Shown in pieces: positions 11,194 to 21,881 of a stretch of DNA of 64,000 nucleotides. The position numbers and the translations under genes were made by a program. Numbering within the stretch: position 1 is the first letter of the stretch; the number at the start of each line of letters is the position of its first letter. The notes beneath the pieces were generated by a model, which saw only the letters and a list, made by a program, of their open reading frames with translations, was not told the origin of the DNA and did not search any database. Origin of the DNA: Paragyromitra xinjiangensis (Eukaryota; Ascomycota; Pezizomycetes; Pezizales; Discinaceae); contig JBCAMK010000003.1 in the NCBI GenBank assembly GCA_038503065.1, forward strand, positions 3,348,001 to 3,412,000. Reading direction: 5' to 3'.

Positions 11194-12049
11194 ATGACAG
11201 CCGTTGGTACCAAGCAGTGGGCAGATGGGCCATTTCCTTTGATTAAGACTCCAGCATCAGATGGCGACGTGAGTAAACTCCCACCTCTACTATTTCCTTT
11301 TCGTTCACCTCATATCTTTCATGCCTGGATTTGCGGTGCTAATTATGATGTTACAGTACAAGGAGCCTTTTACCGCAGCCGCAACACATATGTCAATAGT
11401 CCATAATATTGTGATCCGAGGGCTCAATGCCATTTACATCCAAGCCCCGCATGTAGCGTCCTCAGACGCCCTAGACTTCATCGGTTACTGCAAGGCGTGG
11501 TCAGAATTCCTGCACCTCCATCACAGCGGCGAAGAAGCCCACTTCTTCCCTACGATCGAAAAAGCTACGGGTGTTGTTGGAATCATGGAGCCGAATGTAC
11601 ATCAACATGCCGAGTTCTCTCCGGGGCTAAACGCCTTCAGCGACTACCTTTCGTCTGCGACTACAGAAACGTTCTCGGGCCAGAAGCTTGTTGAATTAAT
11701 CGACGTTTTTGCGAAGCCATTGACACAACATCTGGCGGACGAGATTCCAACTATCCTCTCACTACGTTCCTACGGCACTGAAAAAGTCAATATATCGGCT
11801 ATTTCTGAAGCGGAAGGGAAACACGCTATGGGGGCTATGAGCAAGACGATCGCGGTACCATTCTTTGTCACTTCGATGGACACCACATATGAGGGAGGTA
11901 TTCATAAGGATTTCCCTCCTGCGCCAGCTCCGGTTAAGCTACTGGCGAGACATCTCTCTACAAAATTTAATAAGGGTTATTGGAGGTTTTCACCATGTGA
12001 TAAGGCAGGGAGGCCGCAAGAGATGCATGCGGCTCCAGCGAGGGGGTAA
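11194..12049 (+). CDS. hemerythrin HHE cation-binding domain protein
   Basis: Exon 1 is 11194-11268, the 88-bp intron is 11269-11356 and exon 2 is 11357-12049, giving 255 aa. The four-helix hemerythrin-like fold is supported by ordered metal-ligand candidates: His41 (SIVHNIV), His78/His80/His81 and Glu84/Glu85 in FLHLHHSGEEAHFFP, His107/His109 in NVHQHAEFSP, and His150...Glu154 in LTQHLADEI. These match the H...HxxxE...H...HxxxE plan of the HHE family, which binds a di-iron or related centre. Fungal members are soluble, of uncertain role, and sometimes lie near nitric-oxide or oxidative-stress genes. No neighbour here clarifies the function. There is no signal peptide. A C-terminal extension of about 70 residues beyond the helix bundle contains PFFVTSMDT and a Pro-rich linker. 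Confidence 0.9.
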
Positions 12050-12336
12050 TATAGAAAGAGCTCTCTGAGAAGCAGTTTCGCGGGGGGCCAATAGATTCTC
12101 TAATGATGCTTGGGAGCACTTTGATCGCAAGTTTGTATGCACCGACTAGTTAATGTTCAAATTTTATTTTCTTAGTCATTTGTTACGTATGTTATTGTAA
12201 TATTATGAATCAAATAGCAGGAACCTAACAGTGCTATATTTTATCAAGGCCGGTATTGACAACTATAATAATAGCTACTAGATACTTCGAGTTAATATCC
12301 CTCGTTCGAAAATTGCTCGATCCCTGGCTGTGGGTA

Positions 12337-12578
12337 CTAGCGAATTCAAAAAGTATCAAGCGAGCCGAAACCCTAACCCACGCTAGATTCGTAAGCCATC
12401 CACACTCCAAAAAATTTGTGGTTTATTTTTGAGACAGCTAAGTGTTTCTTTAACATTTTGTGTTTAATTTGCAACTATCTTGAAGTTGTTTGGACCACAA
12501 TTGCTGAAGTTAGATGTCTCTATCACTGCTTTGGGTGTGGGTTAGGGTTTTTGGCTTGCTCGATACTGAATTCGCTAG
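12337..12578. mobile_element. MITE, about 45-bp terminal inverted repeats
   Basis: The left end CTAGCGAATTCA...AGTATC and the inner ACCCTAACCCAC are mirrored on the right: the reverse complement of the right end also begins CTAGCGAATTCAGTATC and contains ACCCTAACCCAC. The element is flanked by TA at 12335-12336 and 12579-12580, as expected for Tc1/mariner-type insertion. It is 242 bp and non-coding. Confidence 0.75.
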
Positions 12579-12793
12579 TAATAGGGCAAACTTAAACAAT
12601 GAATCTATAGATAAGGAAACGCACGTAAATAAACGGTCCCCTGAGGGACTTAGGGCCTAGTTTTCGTAACCAGTAGATATCCCCATTTTCTTCACACTGC
12701 TGTCTTTGCAGTAGCGCGGTCTTCCCCAGGTGTTTGAGACGTAGGCACGGTGAAAGGCCTTGTCCAGCCTTAATCACACAAACGGCCAGCTTA

Positions 12794-12925
12794 TCCCATA
12801 GTCCGGTAAAGCTGCCCCCCTTTAGAGGGCTAGATCTTGATTGGTTGGTTTCCAATTGACTAGGCTACGATTCTGTGTCTAGTCACCGCCACTTTGGGGG
12901 CAGTATTTCCTACCGGATTATGGGA
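12794..12925. mobile_element. MITE, subfamily C, intact copy
   Basis: The terminal inverted repeat begins TCCCATAGTCCGGTAAA; the right end reads ACCGGATTATGGGA. It is flanked by TA on both sides (12792-12793 and 12926-12927). Inner inverted CCCCCC/GGGGG tracts follow the repeats. The 132-bp sequence is the uninterrupted reference for the broken copy at 14770-15158, which lies in the opposite orientation. Confidence 0.8.
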
Positions 12926-13284
12926 TAACCGTCCAATTTAGCTATCGCAGTTGAGTAAGAGGAATCATCACCGTTCAGTCCAGCTCTGAGGGTTAGGGTA
13001 TTTTAAGCAATGTCTAGGTGGGCGCGTATCACATGTCTAATCGAGAGCAAACCCGATCTACCCCTGTCTAAAACCCGTAGACGTTTCAAACCCTCCAGAG
13101 CCGCGACTTATTTTCGGTTATGCCGTCTCGACTTCCCACGCTAAATAGGCTCGGCAGGGGGTTTCGAGCCAGGGGCCTGCGGATGTAGATGAAAGCCCTG
13201 TATGGATAACTATCTAAACGATCAGAGTTTTTAGTTAAACCATAATTGGAGCGTCGCTGGTTGTGGCGAGTAACAGCGAAGGAT

Positions 13285-13512
13285 CTACGCTTCAGCTGTC
13301 CAAGCACCTGGTATAGATGCTGCCTTACCAGAGAAAGCCGCGCGCGGTACTGGGGAGCCTGATGTAGCGTGTTTCATTATGACTAAAACGGAAATCGATG
13401 CTGCGATTTGCATCCTTGTGGTTGGAAACGATGAGATGGCCAATTCGAGTGCATACTTAAAGAACCCTCCACTACCATCCACTTGCAGTTTCCACTCTTC
13501 ATACACACCCAT
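13285..13512 (-). CDS. small open frame, doubtful
   Basis: A 75-codon minus-strand frame from an ATG (MGVYEEWKLQVDGSGG...), with a hydrophobic middle (MQIAASISVLVIM). It is divergent from the membrane protein gene at 13707. There is no recognisable family. It may be one exon of an unresolved gene or chance. Confidence 0.2.
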   Translation of the reverse strand: MGVYEEWKLQVDGSGGFFKYALELAISSFPTTRMQIAASISVLVIMKHATSGSPVPRAAFSGKAASIPGAWTAEA

Positions 13513-13706
13513 CAGTTCGAGGCACTTCTCCTTAACCTTTTTTCTCCTTTCCCTTCTTTATCCTTCGTAAGGATTTCTGTTCTTGCTGCTGTGCAGTCTT
13601 TACCAGTTTCATACGTTCTTAAGCATTTGTTTGCTCTACTTTCTTTTTAAATATTGTTGCTCTTGCCCTACATTTTTTTCTTATACCAGATTCTAATACC
13701 CCGAAA

Positions 13707-14537
13707 ATGCCACGATCATCAATCCGTGGGAATGGCGCTCTTGGTGTCGCCTTCCAGGCCTGCCGTGCCCTTCAATTTGCATGCCTTATCGCAGTGCTGG
13801 GGATGACTGCACGATTTATTTCCGAGATGGTTGACAATACCCAACAACCTCCTGCGCCTCTAATCGGCACCTTATGCGTCGTAAGTTTCTACCTCTCCAT
13901 CTAAAGAACCAGCGTCTAAAAAGCCACTATCACAGACATGTTTCGCGATCCTTTACGTTATCATAACCTATCTCCTCTACTTCGACAACCAACTTCAAAA
14001 GCACTACACCGTCGTGTCGGATACCCTCTTCTTCATCTCATTGACGATCACTTCCGTCATCATCGGCAAACCTTTATCATATCTCTCCTGCAAAGCTATC
14101 GGCGCCGCTACCTCTTCAGGCTTTGACCCTTCAAAGTCCTTCACGGACGCGCTTAACCAGGGCCCTACAACCACGGCTTCAGCAGTCACTACTACTATCA
14201 CCGCGGCGGCTACGGGGACGGCTGCGACTTACTTGCAGCCTGAGAGTGGTACAGTCCAGCACCTCCGCCTCAGGTCAGATATCTATATGCATGATATCGA
14301 TTACTCGGTGTGGGTTGCGGGGACGGAAAGAACGTGTGATATGATGAAGGCTATTTGGGGATTGGTAATTGCTTTAACGTAAGGCTTTCTATTTCGAGCT
14401 CTTTGGTTCCTGGGTGATTACTAATTCTATTCAATAGGATTTTGTTTGCGTTTTCAATACTATGTCTAGCTTTTCTGTGGAAGAAAGAGCGGGCGCCGAG
14501 CTCGAGGGAAAAGGAGATACGCTCGTTTGAGCCTTAG
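13707..14537 (+). CDS. MARVEL-like four-helix membrane protein
   Basis: Three exons: 13707-13880, 13936-14378 and 14438-14537, with introns of 55 and 59 bp, giving 238 aa. The order is a short basic N-terminus, helix 1 (FACLIAVLGMTARF), helix 2 (LIGTLCVTCFAILYVII), helix 3 (FFISLTITSVIIG), a threonine/alanine-rich low-complexity loop (TTTASAVTTTITAAATG), and helix 4 carried largely by exon 3 (ILFAFSILCLAFLW) before a charged tail. Short tetraspanning fungal proteins with this topology usually belong to the MARVEL/non-classical export group at the plasma membrane. The assignment rests on topology, not on a diagnostic motif. It sits between the MITEs at 12.8 kb and 14.8 kb. Confidence 0.75.
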
Positions 14538-14774
14538 GATGGTTGTACCGGAGTGCTGGAGCTGTAGGACAATCGGGTGATGATTAACGAAAGGGTGTAC
14601 TAAAAGGGAGGAGTAAATGATGTATATATTTGACTGGAATTCATTTTTTTTGTTGCCCTTAAGAACTAAGTTCTAGAGATTAGTGATATTACCAAAGCTC
14701 GCTAGCTAATCCTTATACTGGCGCAACTTGTGTTGTGGCTTTGATTCTACCTAGTTGTCTGCTTGCGTATCCTA

Positions 14775-14897
14775 TCCCATAGTCCGGTAAAGCTGACTCC
14801 CCTGCAAAAGGAGTCTCTCTTGGTGGTGAAGTTTCAGTCAACTCTATGTCGAGCCACAGCATACAGGGGGGTCAGCATTTTTTACCGGACTATGGGA
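14775..14897. mobile_element. nested MITE, subfamily A (copy 1)
   Basis: The 123-bp element begins TCCCATAGTCCGGTAAAGC and ends TTTACCGGACTATGGGA. It is flanked by TA at 14773-14774 and 14898-14899 and inserted in the left terminal repeat of the subfamily C element. The interior differs from subfamily C but is shared with 14974-15098. Confidence 0.8.
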
Positions 14898-14973
14898 TAA
14901 TCCGGTAATATAGAAATTGCTGCCCCCCCAAACCAAAGTAGTGGTGGCTAGACACAGAATGGTAGCTTAGTTA

Positions 14974-15098
14974 TCCCATAGTCCGGTGAAAAATGCTGAC
15001 CCTCTGTATACTGTGGCTCAACACAGAGTTAACTGAAATCTCACTAAAAAGAGAGACTCCTTCAATTGCAGGGGAGTCAGCTTTACCGGACTATGGGA
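14974..15098. mobile_element. nested MITE, subfamily A (copy 2, inverted)
   Basis: A 125-bp element with the same terminal repeats, flanked by TA (14972-14973 and 15099-15100). Its reverse complement aligns along its whole length with 14775-14897 (shared AAGCTGACTCCCCTGCAA, GGAGTCTCTCTT, GAGCCACAG, GGGTCAGCATTTTT). It is therefore a second copy in opposite orientation, inserted in the middle of the host element. Confidence 0.8.
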
Positions 15099-15160
15099 TA
15101 AACCGACCAGTCAAAATCTAGCCTCCTAAAGGGGGAGCAGCTTTACCGGACTATGGAATA

Positions 15161-18100
15161 GCTAGCAGAAACGATGGATTCGTCTAGATTTTGTCAGTAC
15201 GAATTTCATTTCCATAGCTAGTTAGTTTCTAGCGCTACTTGATGCGTTCGTCGTGTAAGCTAAGGGACCTTTCTAGGTCACACTGATTGTCGATGGTGCC
15301 TCTTCTAAATCCCTGCATGACATGTCACTCGATCCCCCAGATTTCCGTCTTTGTTGAATATAGAGATTGAGGTTTGATTGATTGATTAACTTTGACTATG
15401 GTACAGGCCCGACTTCATAGACGGAGCCCGCATACTAATACATGAAAAAAAACTCTTCACTCGGAACTCCCGATGTCTTCTTCTAGAGCCTTGCTGGAGT
15501 CTCCACTAGAGTATGCCATCGATACCCGATTAGGAAGCCCATTTACAGCAGTCTTCAAATTGTGTCGTTGTTGTTCTACCTATTTCATCAGGCATGTATA
15601 ACCTCTCAAGTATACGTATGGTGATAACTCTTGGATTATAATAAATTGGTCAGCGAACCCAACTCCATACAAGAGCTACTCGAATAGAGGAAGAACTTCT
15701 TCACTGGTCTCGCTCTCTACAGCTAGGGGTAATGAATCGGGAAGTATGTTTTAACTGCTAGCAATATTCGTATTGGCAAAACATCAAGGAATTTATCTGG
15801 AAGTCTTAATAAAGGGAATCTGACGTTTTTCCCTCCATTTCCTAAAAGCGGGGGAAAATTCCGCCAAATGAGTAGAGCCTCGGGGAATCGAACTTGCGCT
15901 GTCCGACTAAGCTGCTATCACCTCAACCACCTGCCTATGTGCCTAGGAGCCAGAAAACCCCGCGGTGTGTTGGTGTTTTGGGATATGCACATATCCTGAT
16001 GCCTTTCTCAACGCCTTTCCGGATATTTTTTCCAACTACGTATTTCTGGACATCCCTTCCTGATGTGACGCTAGTAGGCCTGGAATGCATTCAGTGGTGC
16101 ATTTCCCAAAGACTCCCCATGAAGCACGTTTATTTACAAATCCCCTTGTCTTTTCGTGTGAACAATGTGTAAATTAATCCACTATCCCTGGTGGTAGAGA
16201 CTAACCTTCGCCGGAAGTAATTATATAATACCGCCCCTTTGTTCCTCAATTTCCTCAACTATATTTCGACCACCTCAAGTGCTGCAAGAGCTCAGATCCC
16301 GTGTAGGTCACCTAGTGCTCCCCACGAGCTTGTTCGAGCCGATATAGGCCTGGGCTCGAGCTGGGCTGGCTTGTGGGAGGATAGGCTTGAGATATTCGAG
16401 CCTCGCTTAATGACCATAAAGGTTTGAAGCTATCGCGAAGAGAGTTACAAGGGGGTCTTTAGTTCTAGTAATAATTAAAGGCCTGCTGCAACTAAAGCCT
16501 CTTAAGTTTCACCCCCTCCTCCTCTAGCTTCCAGGACTCTGTCTCTGGGAGGCCAAGCCAGCTTTATAATTCTCTCTTTCTCGATCCCTAGCATATATCG
16601 GGATCTAACAGCCTCGAGGCTGTGGTGTAGAAATCCTTTAGATGGAAGCTGTAGGGGTGATTTAAGAGATACTTTTGTGTGTACGGATAAAAGGATTATA
16701 TAATCAACCTGCTACGATTATTGGTTTGAACAGGCTAGCCAAATGCAATCCGCCAAGCCTTAGTTCGAGCCAAAGTAGCCTGCAAGCGATATTCTACTCC
16801 GGCCACGATGATTTGGGGGTTTGGTGAGGAGGGAAATATTGCGGAGTGATTAGTTGTCTGTTCTGATAGCTACTAATCCAACCCGAGTTCATGTTCTGTA
16901 ATGCCGCTTATGGCGTGATGGAATGCTTTTGTTTTCCCCAGGTGTCCTGCCTTATCTCCTTAGATGAGTAACTGGAACGCTGGAGTCTATATACCTCTAG
17001 AGTATATGTATGTATATTTGCTACTCACAAGACAGTGTGCCTCATCACCAAAAGCTTTCGCTTCAAGTAGGATCAGGTAGTAATAAAACCACAAGGGACA
17101 GCTAAAGTGGAAGTGATCCTTCAAGAACTATTCCTTTAGTTTCTGGCTCTGCCCAGAACGAAGTTGGGCACGTGATACACGCTCACCATGCATAATTGTG
17201 GTGATACAAAAACTACCGTGTTACACACACTTTTAAGCTTAACTCCTATTTTTGGCTGAATCACTTCATTGGATAAGTGCTTTGATGATGCATGCCACGA
17301 TTGTGGTACGCGCTCGGCAATTGGTGCTGCAATTATTACCGTCCACAATTGAGTACATATTCACATGGATTCTTAACCAAGCAGGGGCGTTGCAGCAGGA
17401 GCTTCAAGCCCGTCGGAATCGCCTCCACTACGCCAAGAGGTGGAATCACCTCTGAATTGGTGGAGCACCTAGAGGCGGAAATTTACGCAAACTCTTGCTG
17501 GCGAACTATCTAAATATAGTATTGAAATTATATCAAGGATTGACCTTGCTCATCTTCAACTTACGGATACTTCCAGCACTAGCTGTTTTTCGTAGTTAAT
17601 ATTGGTGAATTAACTCTCCTGCGACCACGAGGCATTCAGCCGTTTGACACCTGTAATGGATGGAGAAAGACTAGGGGATGGGTGCGACCCATCTTAAATC
17701 TTTCAGGAGCTCGAAATTTTGGAGGGAGGGTGTAGGAAACTTGCAAATCCTACCTTTAGGGTTAGAGAACGCATTATTATGCTTAGTAGTATATGCCCAA
17801 AGCAACCCTGGAAGCCTCGAGGCACACAAGAGATCTCCGGTTCGTGAAAGCCTGAGCTATTAAAGACTTCCCCAGCTCTTCCCTTATCCTCAATCTTCCT
17901 TTAGGAAGAATATAGGTAGATTAAAATCCCGGCCCTAGATACGAAGCGCTAGAGGGATTTAATAATCACCAAGTACGGGCCGCTTGGATAAACTAATCTT
18001 GGCACCCAATGTAGTTTAGAGGTATCAAATACGTTTTGGCCTCGAGCTCTATACTAGCCTGATAGCTATAGGTGGATCGGATTTTTCTTGAAAACCGTAT

Positions 18101-19607
18101 CGCCACGCATATGCCATCCACGATATTCAACCCAACTCAAATGAAATGAGTCCCCTGCCTCGAGAATTCCGTGTGGAGTTAGAGAAATGGATGTATGGGC
18201 CAGGCCTGGGAAGGGCGATGTGGAAGGGTGCAACTAGTTTTACTTTGGATTCCTAGAATCATAAATATGTCATACGTCGCGCGAGGCCTCCGAGTCAAAA
18301 TAACAAATAACATTAGCCACCTAGCTATAGTAGATGTTCTCTATTTCCTAGATGAGAAAACTATTGCATAAGTCACTTCCTCCGCGGGATAGTCTGCCCA
18401 CAAGGGCTACTGGTGTACTTGGAAGATATCTCTGCTGACCGAACAGATACCGCGCGCGCGTGACCCTGAAATACGGCAGGGCTACTGCTGCACTTGACAA
18501 GAAATTGACCAACTAATCAAGTAGCACTGCCAACATTAGGAGCAAAGTTACACTTGATATATACGATATACCAGTGTGAGTGTGTTCAGGATTTGCACTC
18601 CCTTGAGATCATACCATCTCTAGACCTTGGGTTGGTGGACTATTTCTTGGCGAATTTCGCGTAGGATTGACCTGTAATACATATTTAGCTAGTCACACTA
18701 ACCGATGAGACAGCTTTTCGCTATATTAAATGGTGATTTGTTGAGACTTACTTAGTCCTGTTCTTGATTTTCTCACTATTTCTCAAGTATCCAATGAATC
18801 AACATTGTGTATGAATATATGTGGAGAGTTTTTCTTAAATTAAGGCAGGCGTTCTTTGTCATGCAGAATATGCATCTCGATCTCGTATCCATATGACAAG
18901 GCTTTTGCCAAGAAGCCATGTCCTATATCGTTGTTATTGATTTGTACCATTCGGAAAAGTGCCCCAATTGCATGCGCATGTCTAATGGTGAGGCTTAATG
19001 GATTAGCCAACTAGAGATACCATAAGCTCAGTACACCACCAATATCAATTTTTAGCAGAGCTGGCGATAAACAATGACAGCCATTTAGATACCAAGGCTA
19101 GTCATGTAAGAATGGCGGATTTTTGGTTGGCTCCTAGAAGCAGCAAGATTTGTACAACCTCAGCACCTCGTGTATATTAATTTAACGAGGGTGCTAAAAA
19201 AATCAGCCCCGTAATGTAGCACACGTATTTCCTCTAGCTTCATGCTTCGCAAACGATTTTGCCGAAATGTTGAACCGTCCTCCCGACAAGTGACGTGAGG
19301 GTTAGATGTTTAATGATGATCTGTACTACCATTGCTCATCCAATAAAGGGTGAAAAGGGTAAATATTTCCTATATCGTGCAGCCTAAGAAACTTTGTGGG
19401 GTCCCGTTATCGGTTATGCATCCACGGTAATGGAGTTGATGAAGCCTGGAACGGAACCTTCATGCGACTTTTCTTTTTACGTCGGAAGAATGAATTTTCA
19501 TCCGGTCCAGAATGTAGGCTCAACCATAGCTATGCCTGCCATTGCTACTAGGTTGGGTATGACATGTGCCATTGGGGTTATATAGTGGGAGTTTGCTCAA
19601 ATAATAG
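15161..19607. other. intergenic, repeat-rich, no gene seen
   Basis: About 4.4 kb without a supportable gene. It contains the tRNA-like relic at 15876-15938, a TTGA microsatellite near 15372-15388, GGCTCGAGC-type low-complexity at about 16330-16400, and a diverged 21-bp direct repeat (AGGGCTACTG...) at about 18405 and 18478. Many in-frame stops suggest decayed sequence. Confidence 0.45.
15876..15938 (-). pseudogene. tRNA-like relic lacking the anticodon arm
   Basis: On the minus strand, AGCTTAGTCGGACAGC resembles a tRNA D arm and is followed after only a few bases by GTTCGATTCCC, a perfect T-loop/B-box consensus. The T stem does not pair well and there is no room for an anticodon arm. This is not a functional tRNA; it may be a truncated pseudogene or a tRNA-derived SINE fragment. 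Confidence 0.35.
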
Positions 19608-19615
19608 TATAAAAG
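19608..19615 (+). promoter_or_regulatory. TATA box of secreted Cys-rich gene
   Basis: TATAAAAG lies 129 bp before the ATG at 19737, a strong core-promoter match consistent with a regulated, highly expressed secreted protein. Confidence 0.55.
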
Positions 19616-19736
19616 GCCTCGGTTTCTCCCATATCTAACACTTTCCGGCAGACCAAGCCTGAGCCCATATTTACCAAAAAACATCTGGCCCTACGTCTAT
19701 TCAGCACCATCTGTTCAATAAACAAACACCACCAAG

Positions 19737-20251
19737 ATGCATTACAGGCAGTTTTTTGTTGTTATCGCTACGGTTCTTCCGATGGTCATGGCTGCGTCCC
19801 TGCAAGAGCGTTCTGTGGCCTGCGATGCCTGCGAGAATCCATGCAATTTGTATTATAAATATGAAGACTGCTCCCCCGACTACGTGAAGACTTTAAAGCA
19901 GTAAGTGCACGACAAACCAAATGGCGGAAGCAAAAGAAGGAGAAATAAAAGACGAGACTAATGTTTCTAATATATCAATAGATGTGAAGCTACCGGATGT
20001 ATCCAATGGTTCATTGACCCTCTCGCGCACTGCACGTGTGGCAACCCACTGCAAGCTTGCCAGACCTACAGCAATTACAAAGATTGCTCCCCTGAATACA
20101 TTGCAGATCTAAAGGAGTGAGTTCCCCTTAGCTATGACATGACTAAATATCGAAAAGGTAGGGTGGAAGCTAATTCGGACATAGATGTATTGCTTCCGGT
20201 TGCGTCCAGTGGATTCAAGATCCCTTAAAACATTGCGAATATACCAGTTAG
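19737..20251 (+). CDS. small secreted cysteine-rich protein, duplicated module
   Basis: Three exons: 19737-19900, 19982-20116 and 20185-20251, all joined in phase 2, giving 121 aa with 13 cysteines. A signal peptide of about 20 residues (FFVVIATVLPMVMAA) precedes two copies of one module. Copy 1 spans Cys32-Cys72 and copy 2 Cys74-Cys117. Both follow C-x8-C-SP-(D/E)Y-x7-C-x4-C-xQW-xxDPL-x-HC: CSPDYVKTLKQC and GCIQWFIDPLAHC against CSPEYIADLKEC and GCVQWIQDPLKHC. In both copies an intron falls at the same place, just before the third cysteine of the pattern, so the gene grew by exon-pair duplication. Size, signal peptide and Cys content fit an effector-like or antimicrobial-like secreted protein. 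I recognise no named domain. Even the most 3' exon keeps frame to a natural TAG. Confidence 0.85.
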
Positions 20252-21881
20252 TACCAATACCGACCGCTAAGGATCTTGGTTGGGATGATCGCTTCTTGGC
20301 CGTTAAGGGGAACGCTGTCTACGTTCTCTAGAATATTTGTAGGGATATCATCTCACTCCTCTAGTCGTTTGAGATGTGGAAGTGTCGGGGTATTAGTTGA
20401 CGTTTTGGTTCTTGTCGGACTACTCTCTTTTGTCTAACTTTGTGCTCTCGTTTGATCATAAAATATTTATACGCAGATCAAATGCATATGAACCGATATA
20501 CACGCAAAGTATCATGATGTTTGCTTCCAGGGGTTTTGCATATAGATGAAGATTATCTCATAGTCCACCAAGAGCGTGGGAGTCGAAACCAGGAAATTGG
20601 GGTGATAATATCTATGCTAGAGTAACGTACACCCACAGCCTTGGGAACGTTTTGAGTGAAACTCATCGAAGTTGACCGACTGGCCAAACCAACCCACCAA
20701 GCACATCCAACAAATTCATCGGAGTACTGCAGGCGCCGAGCGAGTTTCGATGGTCGGTGGCAGAAAGATTATAATCCTACGCCAAAAGGGATACATTCCC
20801 TCTGCGTTAGGATCTTTCACTCAACTCCACAGTGGTGCAACAAATGTGGTATGGTTAGCGGTTGAGCTTCTCGCACCATTTGATACACCTCTCATCGGAT
20901 CTACCCAGCGATCGCAGTACTATATCGGGAAAACGAGCTCTATATATCAGCTCCCAACAGTTTCTAGCATACTAGGGGCCTAAGAAGGATTCCGCTAGCG
21001 CCAGTAGAAGTAGTTTCACAGGAACCGTTGCCAGTGCACTAGCATTAGTATAGAACATTGGCAAAACAAACATCGGTGCCAGAAGGAGAATGGTATTTGC
21101 CCTCACCAATGCTATTATTTAGACCTCACCGCTACTCGTCTACCACGAAATGGAGGGAAATAGATCACAGTTCTCAAGTGATAGCATGACCAATTACGGA
21201 GGCACCTATTCGAAGGCTGAATGCCCCACATTTTTGGTCCATCTATACGAGCTAAAGAAACCATAAATAGCCCAGGGGGGTATACGGGGGTATATAGGAC
21301 AAAAGGGTCCCAACAATATTGGGATCGGTGGTGAGAGCCTCACTACTCAATGGGGTAATAAGATTTCGGGCTAAGCCAGAAACAGCTAGAACTGTCTGCT
21401 CTAACCCTCGTTTCATATATTAGCGTATAAACCCAGCTGCAGATCTGGAGAAGTAATGTCTCATGGAGAATTTTTCCGAGTAGAGTATCATGTCACTTAC
21501 GCGATGAAACTTTGTGACGGTGGCGGGTTTAGGGGATATTATAGCACATATTCTGGTTGTGAAGGTGCGAACTCATTTTTTACTCAACGAGAAGAGTAAG
21601 GTAAAAGATAAGGGCACTAGTTGATATGTAAGCCTAGCTACTTGGGGACTCGAATCCGGTTGTAGAAATTGAACTTTTAATCATGGTAAGTCACTCGATT
21701 TAGTACAGTTTGGTCTGAAAATATTTTTGCTCCTTTCATGCCTAGAACTAGGGCTCAATAGTAACGTATTATGAAAGCACTATATACATGTTTCCTTCGA
21801 TTTTCTCGTAAACAATGACCATAGCTTGATCGAGTCTCGTATCACTAGCTGCACGCGTGAGATACGTGCCGTGTATGCATT
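20252..21881. other. intergenic
   Basis: No gene supported. The open frames at 20656-20983 lack family resemblance and overlap each other. This is the 3' region of two convergent genes, the secreted Cys-rich gene and the LPMO. Confidence 0.4.

Larger units (their letters stand above)
14770..15158. mobile_element. MITE subfamily C copy, broken by two nested MITEs
   Basis: The left end reads TATCC-TA, resumes after an inserted element as ATCCGGTAATATAG, and continues through GCTGCCCCCCC...GACACAGAATGGTAGC to 14971. It resumes at 15101 and ends CTTTACCGGACTATGGAA, flanked by TA. With the inserts and their TA duplications removed, about 137 bp remain, close to the 132 bp of the intact copy at 12794-12925, of which it is the reverse complement with scattered changes. 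The terminal GGGA has become GGAA. Confidence 0.75.

Noticed and set aside
16330..16400. GGCTCGAGC-rich patch, similar in wording to 46980-47085
   Set aside because: Low-complexity similarity only; no alignable repeat unit could be defined by eye.
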